Numbered from the stretch's first letter, positions 29,090 through 42,217 are shown. The stretch: DNA of 64,000 bases from Daphnia carinata (GCF_022539665.2 NC_081335.1:8060001-8124000), one strand, 5' to 3'. Numbers and translations: made by a program. The notes: generated by a model from the sequence alone, not told the origin.

Positions 29090-32000
29090 ATGGACGATTT
29101 GGGTGAGTTTCATTTGCTGCTATTTTGAAATAGTTGGTCATTTAAAATTTAAGCCTTTTGTGGGCCTTCAGCTGGGTCAAAGCATTCAGCCATGTTATTT
29201 TTATTTCAGCGCTACTCGAAAGGGTATTTCTTCGAGTTGGTAGCGCTGATACCGACGAAAAATTGGAAGCTGTCATCTTAAAATTTCTCTGTCCCGTGTT
29301 GCTCAAACTAACCAGCACCGAGGAAAATGTCCGGAAAAAAGTTATGGAATTGTTGGTTCATTTCAACAAACGAGTCAAAAGCAGACCGAATCTCCAGCTG
29401 CCAGTGGTTGATTTGATGAATCTTTATCAAGATCCTTCCTGTTCAATCTTTTTATCGGTAAATTCATTCACATATAAGTAGCCCACTTCTCCTTGGTAAT
29501 TAATTACTGTGAACCTTTCGGCAGAATTTCGCAATCATCTATATAAAAATGGGCTTTCCTCGATTGGACTTGGCAAGCCAGGCAGAATTACTGCCAAAGC
29601 TTTTCAACAGTATTCATGGAAAACCCTTACAGCATCAGGACAGTCTTCTCTTCATTGCCCTCCCAGCCCTAGCTCATGCAAACCTTTCCACAGAGGTACA
29701 GAAGCAGCCGTACCTCTTTCTGCAAGAGAAGGTGGAACTTGCAAAATACATTCGAGACTTTTTTCTTGATATTGTATTGTTGCCCTACGGGTAAATTGTT
29801 TTTTTTTAAACATTCCTTTTGCTGGCTGTCTAACTTATTCATTATGGTCTCAGATTAGTCCACCCCAGCGCAAATCCAACGACTCCTTCTAATCCTCCGC
29901 CGGGCATGAGCGAATATGGCTGGAAAAGATCACTTGGAGAGGTTCAGCTCAAGCCAGAACAGCTGGAAGAAACAAAACTTGGAATTGTCAAGTTCGTCTC
30001 AAGTGGAATTTTCGGCGAACAAAATATCGTTCCGCATTTGGTTGTTGCGGCAGCCGATACGCGTTTCAGTGTAGCTAATGCGGCCGATAGTTCCCTTAAG
30101 AGGATTGGCGGGTTGGTAGCAACGCTTCGGTTATTTTGGGGTTTTAATATTCATATCTTATTCGTGCTTTTTCAATCTTTTTCAGAACTGTTGACTGGAA
30201 CGATGTGACTGTGATAACCGTGTTGTATCAGCTTTTCCTGGGCACGCGTAATTCAAAAGAAAACATTAAACCAGAATTTCGGCGCGTTCCAGCTTGCACT
30301 CGTCTACGACTCAAATTGTTTACCTACCTAATTCGGTCACGCGAAGCCAGCACACAATTCCCTGCTTGTATTCAAGTAAAAATGCACATAAAACTTTGTC
30401 CGTCTGGGGTATTAAATATCACTTTTTTGCAGTTAACATTCGAAGGGCTTTTTGGAGAGAATTCAAACGCTAAATTGAAGGTCATGGCGCTCCAATTTCT
30501 TCATCAAATGCTTTCCAAGTTAGTTTAGAATATGTTGTGTTAACTATATTGATGTTATCTTTTTTTAAATTTCATTTTATAGCTGCCCAGTATCTCGGCT
30601 TTCACCGATATCTCCCGTATTGATTTCTGGTTTAATGAAAATAATCAACGACACACAGGGGGTCAGTAAATCCTGTTATACGTAAACCCCTTGTACATTG
30701 CATGAATAGTCGTATCATTCTAATTTCAGGAATCGAAACTGCGCGGATCAGCTTTAGTGGCCTTGGGCAAACTTGGGCAGAAACTTCCCGAAGCTGTTAC
30801 CAAAGATATGGCAATCATCCAAATGCTCTTTAATGCCATGGCGACCGTACTCAGCATTTTCTATTCTCCTCCTCTCCTCATTGGACATTTTCTTTTTGCT
30901 GATCAATAGGAAGAGCCTGAGACGAGAATGGCCGTTCAAGAAGCTCTTTCCATCATGCTACCGGCATTTAAACATCTAAGCAGCTCAAATGCTGCTATAC
31001 TGGAAGCCTTGTTGGCGACTTCATTAGAATCCCAACAACATCTTTTGCGGCTTATTGCCGTTCAATACGCTGGCGGAATATTTCATCCAACCCACGTTAC
31101 CTCTCGCTATCTCCTTCTAATCGCCGCCGGAGACGCGTATGCAACGGCATTTTAAATGTCATAGATTCTATTATTTACCTGTGATTCAAAATGTCATAGG
31201 AAGGAAGAGGTTAAATCAGAGGCTATGAAATTGCTTTACTCCAATCTGCCGAAATCGGCTGAAACCTATGATACGGAATCCATGGAAGTGGATCAAAACG
31301 AAAAATGGCTTCCTGATTTCGTCGAGATGGTTCTGTGCATCTCGGAAAAAGCATCAGCTCGAATGAAAAGCCGCAACGCCGTAACTTACGGAACCCGTAC
31401 ACTTCCGTTTGAGATTGCCGCGTACTCTGAGGTGAAACATTTAAACAAGTCATCGTTTGGATTACGTATTTGTAATTAACATTTCTGTTCAAAGATGCTT
31501 TCATATTTAAGGCTATGCTTGGCAAACAGCGCCTTGTTGACTCCCTCGCTAGATTTGTTAAACGAGCCCGAACTGATCAGTTCTGCAGCTCGCCATTACA
31601 TCGAAAAACTCGTTAGTGAAAACGGACTAGTGACAGCATATCTAGATCTTGCATTAGAACTATTGGCTGCAAATCCATCGAAAATTCCGCTTCAGTGCGT
31701 CCTCGAAGTCGTGGCTGGAGTTCCAAAGGTGTCGGTCGTCTTGCTTTCGAAACTCGACATGTTCAAAACGCTGCAGCATCACAATAAGGAGGACGTTCGT
31801 GAAATGATTTCACAGCTAATTGCTGTCATTGTCTGTGAAAGTTATGACACGCTGCAGGTTGATGCATTGATTCACGATCTTTGCCGCAACCTCAAAGACA
31901 AACCACTGGAACAACAGCACGGATTCATCTTGACGTTGGGCTATACAGTGGGACGAATCGTGCGTAACCATTTGTCTGGGCCTGGAAACCGCATAGAGCT

Positions 32001-35000
32001 GGAGAAGAGTTGCCGCTCTCAACTGTCACCACGACTTTCGACCGCCACATCCTTGGTGATTGATTTTCTTTTTGAATCACCACATCCGATGACGTTGAGC
32101 GCCGCTTGTTTGGCTGTCGGTGAAATGGGTCGTTGTGGTCCGCTGCTCGATTCCACCGGAGACTCTTCTCGCGCCGTGGACAAGCTGCTCAGTGTTGTTG
32201 GTGATGCAAAAATCAACGGAAGAATTCGAGAGAAGGCTGCCCTCGCAGCGGGTTATCTCTCGCTTGGCGAACTTGAATATCCTCGTAGAAAATACATTAT
32301 CGAACACTTCCTCACGTCTACAGAGGTAATTCGTTGTAACTTAAATTTTAGGCATTTATTTACGAATTCACATTTTCAGGAAATGAAAGATGTCGAAATT
32401 CAATTTACAATCGGCGAAGCTCTAGTCTGCGCCGCTTTAGGTGTCAATTCACCCGAAAGTCGAGATCCCTGGACTGTGAAAGAAAAAGACTTTACCGAGC
32501 AAGAAAACGCTCCTTCCCAACTCGATTTTCTGCTCGAAGAATTGTTGAATAAATATGTCTCGCATCTAAATCCGAACATTAAGCAGGTGAATATTACTCG
32601 TGATTCAATATGGCTTTGTCCAACTTAATTTATTATAATTTGATTTCGTGAAGGCTACGTCCATATGGTTGTTGGCTTTGGTCAAAAGCTGCCCGGAACG
32701 GCCTGAAATGAAGGAGAGATTATTGCGTATTCAACGTGCGTTCATGATTCTTTTAGCTGAAGGAGGAGATTTAGTACAAGACATAGCTTCTAAAGGGCTA
32801 GGACTTGTGTTTGAATGCTGTACCGTGGAACAGCAGAATCTATTGGCTAGTGAATTGGTGGGTTCGTTGACAACAGATCGCCGGCCTGCTATGCAAGTCA
32901 CGAAAGATACCAAAGTTTTCGAAGAAGGCAGTTTGGGAGCTAATCCATCTGGGTAAACATATATATTACATAAAAAGAAAACATCTTTATTTACATTTCA
33001 TATGATTTGACCAGAGGCCAGTTGTCAACGTATCGAGAACTTTGTTCGTTGGCTACCGATATGAACCAACCCGATTTGATTTACAAGTTCATGCATCTGG
33101 CCAATCACAATGCTATTTGGAATTCGAAAAAGGGTGCCGCATTCGGGTTTGGTTCAATTGCCAAAAAAGCTGGGCAGCAGCTTGCGCCTCATTTACCTGT
33201 TATTATACCCAAACTGTACAGGTATCGAACAAATGAAAAGGAGATTGGGATTTCATGCATTTCATTAAATACCGAATTTGTATTGATTTATCGAAAAAGG
33301 TATCAGTTCGATCCAAGTCCAAGGATACGACAATCCATGGCGTCAATTTGGGAAGCTCTGGTCAGCGAACAATCCAAGACTATTGACCTCTACTTTCAAC
33401 CGATCCTCGACGACCTGATTGTCCATTTGACGTCCAATTTGTGGCGAAATCGCGAATCTTCTTGCATGGGCTTAGCTGATCTGCTACGTGGTAGGACGCT
33501 TGAAAATGCGTTGGATAAACTCGTTCCCATCTGGAGTACCCTCTTCCGTGTAGTTGACGATATCAAAGAATCGGTTCGCAAAGCTGCTCAAACAGCACTC
33601 AGAGCCCTTAGCAAGGTAATTTACCTGTACAAAGAACTTAAAGGATGTGTTGATAATCAAAACATTTCAGATGTGCATCAAAATGGTTGACGTTGATGCG
33701 GGTAAAGTAAACAGCAAACGCACTGTCGAACTTCTACTACCTGTTTTACTTCAGGAAGGATTGACTAGTGGCGTTGAAGAGGTTCAAGCAATCACGTAAG
33801 TATTTTTTTATTGATGCCTTATCAATTTTTATTTATGATTTGTTTATTACTTCAGATTGGAGACATTGATTAAAGTGGTAAAATCTGCTGGAAATTTGGT
33901 GGGAACGCATTTAGCTCCGTTAACGTCTGCGTTGCTGGAAGCGACTCAAGTAGCTGAGGGTCAAAACTTAAACTATTTGAGTGTTCGATTGGGTAACCAA
34001 CTGGCCACTCAGGAGAAGCTCGATTTGGCCCGTATTTCAGCGGCCAAGAGTTCCAATCTTTATGAAACCATTCAGCACGTAATTCAGCAATAATTAAATA
34101 TTATGTTACACGTTAATGAAAGAAAAGTACCTTGAACAAACAGTGCATCCAGTATGTTAATCAAGATAACACACCCGGGGTCGTGGCTGCCTTGGTAGAT
34201 TTATTGAAAGGCTGCCAGGGGATTACCACCAAAGGCTGTGCAGCTCATGTTATTTGTCTCCTAACGCAGCAATGCCAAAATGACATTCAACCGTTCGCAG
34301 GTAAAGATAAGTGTTTATATTTTGGTGGCTAATAAAACTTTCACTATCTAACCATAACAGGAAGGCTGATGGCCGTGCTAGTTAAAGGATTAGGTGACCG
34401 AAATGTGGCGTTGAAAAAGACGTACGCAATAGCCCTGGGGCATTTGGTTCGAGTGGCCAAAGATTCGAGCGTTGTTAAATTGTTGGAAACGTTAGAAAAT
34501 CGATATTTGGAAGCAGAAGATGAAGATTCTCGATTAGCATGCATGCACACCTTACAGGCTATGGTACGGCATAATCCAGACGTTGTCAAAAATCATTCAA
34601 ATCAAACCGTCCCTATTGTGTTTTTGGGTAAACACACTTTCAAAACCCCTGGTAATTACCGATTTTTGAATTTTCACGTATTTTCAACTTAATTCGTATT
34701 ATCTTCTATTTTTGGAATGCAAAGAGACAACGCAACTGATTCAATTGTGGGAAGAGTTGTGGATGGATATAGTGCCGGGAACGGAAGCCGGCCTGAGAAT
34801 GTACTCGAATGACATTATTGGTTATCTCCAGCGTGCCATAGTGTCTCCATCGTGGAAATTGAAAGCTCAATCGGCTGCAGCCATCGGATCTATGGCGAAT
34901 GCCCTCAAAAGTAATTTAAATCCGGCCCAGCGAGCCACCCTTTTTCGTGTACTTCTCGATGGGGTAGCTGGCCGTACTTGGGAAGGAAAAGAACATTTAC

Positions 35001-35844
35001 TCCATGCTTTAGCGTCCCTTGTCGCTACTCAAACCATCAACGATGTTGTTCTCCGGGGTATATTTCATATCTTTTTATATAATATTTTGATGATGTTTAT
35101 AGAAAAAGAATGATTGTATTAGATGAAATCACCGGTGTGGTGTTGAGAGAGGCAAAAAAAGAAGCACTTCCTTATCGCCGACATGCTGTCCAGGCTCTTG
35201 GACAGGTGGCTGAATCTCTGCAGGCTGATATATTTCCTGCAATTTACGAAATGTTTCAACCACTGTTTGAAACAAAAGAAGGTGAAATTGGAGAAGAAGA
35301 AGAAGAAAAAGAAGAAACGGCTCAACGAGATATGCTTGATCTCCATGAGGCGGCCGTCCTAGCATTGGGAAGAGCTTTCCCGTCTGATGCAACGGTCCAA
35401 GGTATGACGGTCACTTAATATAATCTTTTTGAAATGTGAATATTTATGTATGCAATCACAGGAAATTGCTGGAAAATGTATATGTCGTTGCTGCGAGCTG
35501 CTGCAATCAATACCACGCGCCAGGTTCAGTTGTCCATTGTCACATCGTTGCTTCAGGTGGCTGGTCGAATGACCCCCCTTTTCCTTTCGGATTTCCTTAA
35601 AGAAGCCAATAAAATTTTGGCTCCCTCGCTTGACGTTGCCAACTACTCAGCACTTAGAATTGAAGGGCTGAAAGTTCTAATAATCGTTTTAAAGAAGATC
35701 CCTGATTGTGATCCCCCGACCCAAACGAATTTGATGGATGTTATTCGCGAAGTGTATTCTCTCCGAGTTGAAGAATTTCTGCGGGATACGTCCCCCGAAG
35801 TTAAATCGCGAGCCGATGAAGCCAAAAGATTGATGGCCGAATGA
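29090..35844 (+). CDS. ECM29: proteasome adaptor and scaffold protein ECM29
   Basis: Twenty-two exons (29090-29102, 29210-29457, 29525-29790, 29854-30111, 30186-30375, 30433-30518, 30583-30661, 30730-30846, 30910-31136, 31200-31431, 31495-32325, 32380-32586, 32654-32952, 33015-33221, 33300-33615, 33671-33795, 33856-34078, 34144-34300, 34361-34627, 34725-35057, 35123-35401, 35462-35844) give 1780 residues (human 1845). ECM29 is a HEAT-repeat scaffold that holds the 26S proteasome core and cap together and links it to endosomes and motors. Diagnostic stretches: [79 protein letters not shown] and [15 protein letters not shown]. The first exon codes for only four residues plus one base, fixed by phase. 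Several introns are about 60 bp. An acidic Glu/Lys run sits near 35280. The 3' end lies only ~170 bp before the tRNA array. Confidence 0.95.
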
Positions 35845-36065
35845 GCAACATATGTCCATGGAACTGCATAATACTTCTAGCTGAAATACACTTGTATATT
35901 TCTGAGTATTTCCCCATTTCCGCGAAATCATCAAGTGATTTACAATTAGGCAAACCAACGATGCATAATATATAGCTAATTCTTGCAGGAAAGTAGAATG
36001 CTGCTCAAAAACCAAGAATGCCAGCATAGTTTTTAATGATAATGAACACATAATATATTACTGCA

Positions 36066-36149
36066 GGTCGTGTGGCCTAACGGATAAGGCGTCGGACTTC
36101 TATATCATCAGTCATCCGAAAATTGCGGGTTCAAGTCCCGCCACGATTA
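36066..36149 (+). tRNA. tRNA-Arg(TCT) with 11-nt intron, copy 1
   Basis: The 84 bp fold as a cloverleaf once an 11-nt intron (36103-36113 approximately, after position 37) is removed. The anticodon stem is TCGGA/TCCGA and the loop reads C-T-TCT-A|intron|A, so the anticodon is TCT. A box TGGCCTAACGG and B box GGTTCAAGTCC are intact. The acceptor stem GGTCGTG/CACGATT has two G-T wobbles at its end. Pol III T-runs appear about 35 bp downstream. Introns at this place are typical of eukaryotic tRNA-Arg(TCT). Confidence 0.88.
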
Positions 36150-37257
36150 AGAGCTAATTTGCCTACAAAGCTATTAGAATTTTCATTTATCATGGTAATA
36201 GAACAAACTCTTTAACGTGTTTGAAAGAAATGGATTGTGATATTTTCGAAACCGCTCCGGAATCAGTACGAACGCTGCTAGATTACAGCGATTAGAATAT
36301 ACGGTAGCATTATGACGCCTTTCGACGAGGACCAACATACAAAGTATGGAGGAGAAAGAAATTCCCTGGCTTAAAAATTTTTTCTGCAAAATATTACGCA
36401 CACTGGACTTGGTACAATATCAGGGGATACAGTCAAACTTGAAAGCTTATTCCGGGAAAATTGCTGTTTTTTTTGTTAAGTCAGCCGTTTTTTAAGACAG
36501 CTAATAGTTCACAATGCTAGCGCGTCAGTATGCTTCTGCGCTAAAATAAAGAGCGCTAGCAGCACTTTCTTTTATTTTATTTTCAAAATGGCTGGTTTTA
36601 GGAGAAAACCAATAGCTGAATCGAAATCAGCGTTCAATTTTCATTGTACTGTGTGATCTTCTTCGTAATCCAAGAGATGTCGGTTTTGGCCGATTTTGAC
36701 AAAAGTGGGAAGACTATACCCTTCCCACTTTTTCATTTTTGGCCAAATTTCAAGTTTCGCTTAAAATACATGATTTCGATGCAAAATTGGATGCTAATCA
36801 CGGAAATCATATTTATTTTTCAATTGGTCTTATGGTTTATTAATTAAACGTAAAAAACAAAGAATAAGAAAAGTCGGGCTTATTCCGTCGGGCTTAAAAT
36901 TTTTTTCTGCAAAAACTCACACACCCTGGAATTGGTTGAATATCAGGGGTTATACTCAAAAATGAATGCTGATTCCGCGAAAATTGCTGTTTTTTTTATT
37001 ATGTCAACCGTTTTTTAATACAGCTAATAGTTCACAATGCTAGCGCGCCAGTACGCGACAGCGCAAAAAATAAAGAGCGCCTAGTATAACCAACATATTC
37101 AATATGGAGGAGAAAGAAATTCCACCTAAAACATTCAGCAAAGCTAAAAACCAACTGCAGTCTTCATGCTGGAGTATATTGCCCTTAAAGTTAAGGCTGA
37201 AATAAAATAAGTCCTTTGCTAATAAAACGTTGAGAGATTAACAAATCCCTAACTTTT

Positions 37258-37330
37258 CGCCCGATAAGGGACTTGAACCCTTGACCTCAGGATTAAAAGT
37301 ACCGCGCTCTACCGTCTGAGCTAACTGGGC
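37258..37330 (-). tRNA. tRNA-Lys(TTT), degenerate copy 1
   Basis: Anticodon loop CTTTTAA gives TTT. The A and B boxes (TAGCTCAG..GG and GGTTCAAGTCC) are present. Two stem mismatches are visible: A5 opposite C68 in the acceptor stem and T30 opposite C40 in the anticodon stem. This is probably a weak or inactive variant. Flank is TTCG at the 3' side. Confidence 0.7.
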
Positions 37331-37582
37331 TTGGGAATTTACTTTCGTATAATGTTCAATCACTCGCAATGAACATTGTTCCAACAAAAATTTTCTACTA
37401 TTTGACAGTATTTGGTGAAATCGGCAGGTGCCTAATTCAGTCAATGAATCTCCTGAAGTTTGATAGTCTTCCACGGCTAAATCATGGGACGTGGAATACT
37501 CTCCTAATCCCGCATTGTTGGCCAAATATCAAGAATGCAGACACAGTTTTCGATCATAATGAACACATAATATATTACTGCA

Positions 37583-37666
37583 GGTCGTGTGGCCTAACGG
37601 ATAAGGCGTCGGACTTCTATATCATCAGTCATCCGAAAATTGCGGGTTCAAGTCCCGCCACGATTA
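37583..37666 (+). tRNA. tRNA-Arg(TCT), copy 2
   Basis: Same 84 bp as copy 1, with no difference seen. Confidence 0.88.
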
Positions 37667-38774
37667 AGAGCTAATTTGCCTACAAAGCTATTAGAATTTT
37701 CATTTATCATGGTAATAGAACAAACTCTTTAACGTGTTTGAAAGAAATGGATTGTGATATTTTCGAAACCGCTCCGGAATCAGTACGAACGCTGCTAGAT
37801 TACAGCGATTAGAATATACGGTAGCATTATGACGCCTTTCGACGAGGACCAACATACAAAGTATGGAGGAGAAAGAAATTCCCTGGCTTAAAAATTTTTT
37901 CTGCAAAATATTACGCACACTGGACTTGGTACAATATCAGGGGATACAGTCAAACTTGAAAGCTTATTCCGGGAAAATTGCTGTTTTTTTTGTTAAGTCA
38001 GCCGTTTTTTAAGACAGCTAATAGTTCACAATGCTAGCGCGTCAGTATGCTTCTGCGCTAAAATAAAGAGCGCTAGCAGCACTTTCTTTTATTTTATTTT
38101 CAAAATGGCTGGTTTTAGGAGAAAACCAATAGCTGAATCGAAATCAGCGTTCAATTTTCATTGTACTGTGTGATCTTCTTCGTAATCCAAGAGATGTCGG
38201 TTTTGGTCGATTTTGACAAAAGTGGGAAGACTATACCCTTCCCACTTTTTCATTTTTGGCCAAATTTCAAGTTTCGCTTAAAATACATGATTTCGATGCA
38301 AAATTGGATGCTAATCACGGAAATCATATTTATTTTTCAATTGGTCTTATGGTTTATTAATTAAACGTAAAAAACAAAGAATAAGAAAAGTCGGGCTTAT
38401 TCCGTCGGGCTTAAAATTTTTTTCTGCAAAAACTCACACACCCTGGAATTGGTTGAATATCAGGGGTTATACTCAAAAATGAATGCTGATTCCGCGAAAA
38501 TTGCTGTTTTTTTTATTATGTCAACCGTTTTTTAATACAGCTAATAGTTCACAATGCTAGCGCGCCAGTACGCGACAGCGCAAAAAATAAAGAGCGCCTA
38601 GTATAACCAACATATTCAATATGGAGGAGAAAGAAATTCCACCTAAAACATTCAGCAAAGCTAAAAACCAACTGCAGTCTTCATGCTGGAGTATATTGCC
38701 CTTAAAGTTAAGGCTGAAATAAAATAAGTCCTTTGCTAATAAAACGTTGAGAGATTAACAAATCCCTAACTTTA

Positions 38775-38847
38775 CGCCCGATAAGGGACTTGAACCCTTG
38801 ACCTCAGGATTAAAAGTCCCGCGCTCTACCAACTGAGCTAACCGGGC
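38775..38847 (-). tRNA. tRNA-Lys(TTT), intact copy 2
   Basis: All stems pair: acceptor GCCCGGT/ATCGGGC (one G-T), anticodon stem CGGGA/TCCTG (one G-T), T arm AAGGG/CCCTT. The discriminator is G and D-loop reads CAGTTGG. This is the consensus, likely functional form. Confidence 0.9.
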
Positions 38848-39099
38848 TTATGAATTTACTTTCGTATAATGTTCAATCACTCGCAATGAACATTGTTCCA
38901 ACAAAAATTTTCTACTATTTGACAGTATTTGGTGAAATCGGCAGGTGCCTAATTCAGTCAATGAATCTCCTGAAGTTTGATAGTCTTCCACGGCTAAATC
39001 ATGGGACGTGGAATACTCTCCTAATCCCGCATTGTTGGCCAAATATCAAGAATGCAGACACAGTTTTCGATCATAATGAACACATAATATATTACTGCA

Positions 39100-39183
39100 G
39101 GTCGTGTGGCCTAACGGATAAGGCGTCGCACTTCTATATCATCAGTCATCCGAAAATTGCGGGTTCAAGTCCCGCCACGATTA
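39100..39183 (+). tRNA. tRNA-Arg(TCT), copy 3, anticodon-stem mutant
   Basis: Position 30 is C instead of G (TCGCA against TCCGA), which breaks a C-G pair in the anticodon stem. The rest is as in copy 1. Likely impaired. Confidence 0.72.
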
Positions 39184-40291
39184 AGAGCTAATTTGCCTAC
39201 AAAGCTATTAGAATTTTCATTTATCATGGTAATAGAACAAACTCTTTAACGTGTTTGAAAGAAATGGATTGTGATATTTTCGAAACCGCTCCGGAATCAG
39301 TACGAACGCTGCTAGATTACAGCGATTAGAATATACGGTAGCATTATGACGCCTTTCGACGAGGACCAACATACAAAGTATGGAGGAGAAAGAAATTCCC
39401 TGGCTTAAAAATTTTTTCTGCAAAATATTACGCACACTGGACTTGGTACAATATCAGGGGATACAGTCAAACTTGAAAGCTTATTCCGGGAAAATTGCTG
39501 TTTTTTTTGTTAAGTCAGCCGTTTTTTAAGACAGCTAATAGTTCACAATGCTAGCGCGTCAGTATGCTTCTGCGCTAAAATAAAGAGCGCTAGCAGCACT
39601 TTCTTTTATTTTATTTTCAAAATGGCTGGTTTTAGGAGAAAACCAATAGCTGAATCGAAATCAGCGTTCAATTTTCATTGTACTGTGTGATCTTCTTCGT
39701 AATCCAAGAGATGTCGGTTTTGGCCGATTTTGACAAAAGTGGGAAGACTATACCCTTCCCACTTTTTCATTTTTGGCCAAATTTCAAGTTTCGCTTAAAA
39801 TACATGATTTCGATGCAAAATTGGATGCTAATCACGGAAATCATATTTATTTTTCAATTGGTCTTATGGTTTATTAATTAAACGTAAAAAACAAAGAATA
39901 AGAAAAGTCGGGCTTATTCCGTCGGGCTTAAAATTTTTTTCTGCAAAAACTCACACACCCTGGAATTGGTTGAATATCAGGGGTTATACTCAAAAATGAA
40001 TGCTGATTCCGCGAAAATTGCTGTTTTTTTTATTATGTCAACCGTTTTTTAATACAGCTAATAGTTCACAATGCTAGCGCGCCAGTACGCGACAGCGCAA
40101 AAAATAAAGAGCGCCTAGTATAACCAACATATTCAATATGGAGGAGAAAGAAATTCCACCTAAAACATTCAGCAAAGCTAAAAACCAACTGCAGTCTTCA
40201 TGCTGGAGTATATTGCCCTTAAAGTTAAGGCTGAAATAAAATAAGTCCTTTGCTAATAAAACGTTGAGAGATTAACAAATCCCTAACTTTA

Positions 40292-40364
40292 CGCCCGATA
40301 AGGGACTTGAACCCTTGACCTCAGGATTAAAAGTCCCGCGCTCTACCACCTGAGCTAACCGGGC
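40292..40364 (-). tRNA. tRNA-Lys(TTT), intact copy 3
   Basis: Acceptor and anticodon stems as in the consensus; D-loop variant CAGGTGG. Confidence 0.88.
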
Positions 40365-40616
40365 TGATGAATTTACTTTCGTATAATGTTCAATCACTCG
40401 CAATGAACATTGTTCCAACAAAAATTTTCTACTATTTGACAGTATTTGGTGAAATCGGCAGGTGCCTAATTCAGTCAATGAATCTCCTGAAGTTTGATAG
40501 TCTTCCACGGCTAAATCATGGGACGTGGAATACTCTCCTAATCCCGCATTGTTGGCCAAATATCAAGAATGCAGACACAGTTTTCGATCATAATGAACAC
40601 ATAATATATTACTGCA

Positions 40617-40700
40617 GGTCGTGTGGCCTAACGGATAAGGCGTCGGACTTCTATATCATCAGTCATCCGAAAATTGCGGGTTCAAGTCCCGCCACGATTA
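40617..40700 (+). tRNA. tRNA-Arg(TCT), copy 4
   Basis: Intact, same as copy 1. Confidence 0.88.
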
Positions 40701-41808
40701 AGAGCTAATTTGCCTACAAAGCTATTAGAATTTTCATTTATCATGGTAATAGAACAAACTCTTTAACGTGTTTGAAAGAAATGGATTGTGATATTTTCGA
40801 AACCGCTCCGGAATCAGTACGAACGCTGCTAGATTACAGCGATTAGAATATACGGTAGCATTATGACGCCTTTCGACGAGGACCAACATACAAAGTATGG
40901 AGGAGAAAGAAATTCCCTGGCTTAAAAATTTTTTCTGCAAAATATTACGCACACTGGACTTGGTACAATATCAGGGGATACAGTCAAACTTGAAAGCTTA
41001 TTCCGGGAAAATTGCTGTTTTTTTTGTTAAGTCAGCCGTTTTTTAAGACAGCTAATAGTTCACAATGCTAGCGCGTCAGTATGCTTCTGCGCTAAAATAA
41101 AGAGCGCTAGCAGCACTTTCTTTTATTTTATTTTCAAAATGGCTGGTTTTAGGAGAAAACCAATAGCTGAATCGAAATCAGCGTTCAATTTTCATTGTAC
41201 TGTGTGATCTTCTTCGTAATCCAAGAGATGTCGGTTTTGGCCGATTTTGACAAAAGTGGGAAGACTATACCCTTCCCACTTTTTCATTTTTGGCCAAATT
41301 TCAAGTTTCGCTTAAAATACATGATTTCGATGCAAAATTGGATGCTAATCACGGAAATCATATTTATTTTTCAATTGGTCTTATGGTTTATTAATTAAAC
41401 GTAAAAAACAAAGAATAAGAAAAGTCGGGCTTATTCCGTCGGGCTTAAAATTTTTTTCTGCAAAAACTCACACACCCTGGAATTGGTTGAATATCAGGGG
41501 TTATACTCAAAAATGAATGCTGATTCCGCGAAAATTGCTGTTTTTTTTATTATGTCAACCGTTTTTTAATACAGCTAATAGTTCACAATGCTAGCGCGCC
41601 AGTACGCGACAGCGCAAAAAATAAAGAGCGCCTAGTATAACCAACATATTCAATATGGAGGAGAAAGAAATTCCACCTAAAACATTCAGCAAAGCTAAAA
41701 ACCAACTGCAGTCTTCATGCTGGAGTATATTGCCCTTAAAGTTAAGGCTGAAATAAAATAAGTCCTTTGCTAATAAAACGTTGAGAGATTAACAAATCCC
41801 TAACTTTA

Positions 41809-41881
41809 CGCCCGATAAGGGACTTGAACCCTTGACCTCAGGATTAAAAGTACCGCGCTCTACCGTCTGAGCTAACTGGGC
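41809..41881 (-). tRNA. tRNA-Lys(TTT), degenerate copy 4
   Basis: Carries the same A5-C68 and T30-C40 mismatches and D-loop CAGACGG as copy 1, but the flanking base pattern (TACG) differs. Confidence 0.7.
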
Positions 41882-42133
41882 TGATGAATTTACTTTCGTA
41901 TAATGTTCAATCACTCGCAATGAACATTGTTCCAACAAAAATTTTCTACTATTTGACAGTATTTGGTGAAATCGGCAGGTGCCTAATTCAGTCAATGAAT
42001 CTCCTGAAGTTTGATAGTCTTCCACGGCTAAATCATGGGACGTGGAATACTCTCCTAATCCCGCATTGTTGGCCAAATATCAAGAATGCAGACACAGTTT
42101 TCGATCATAATGAACACATAATATATTACTGCA

Positions 42134-42217
42134 GGTCGTGTGGCCTAACGGATAAGGCGTCGGACTTCTATATCATCAGTCATCCGAAAATTGCGGGTTC
42201 AAGTCCCGCCACGATTA
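42134..42217 (+). tRNA. tRNA-Arg(TCT), copy 5
   Basis: Intact, same as copy 1. Confidence 0.88.
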
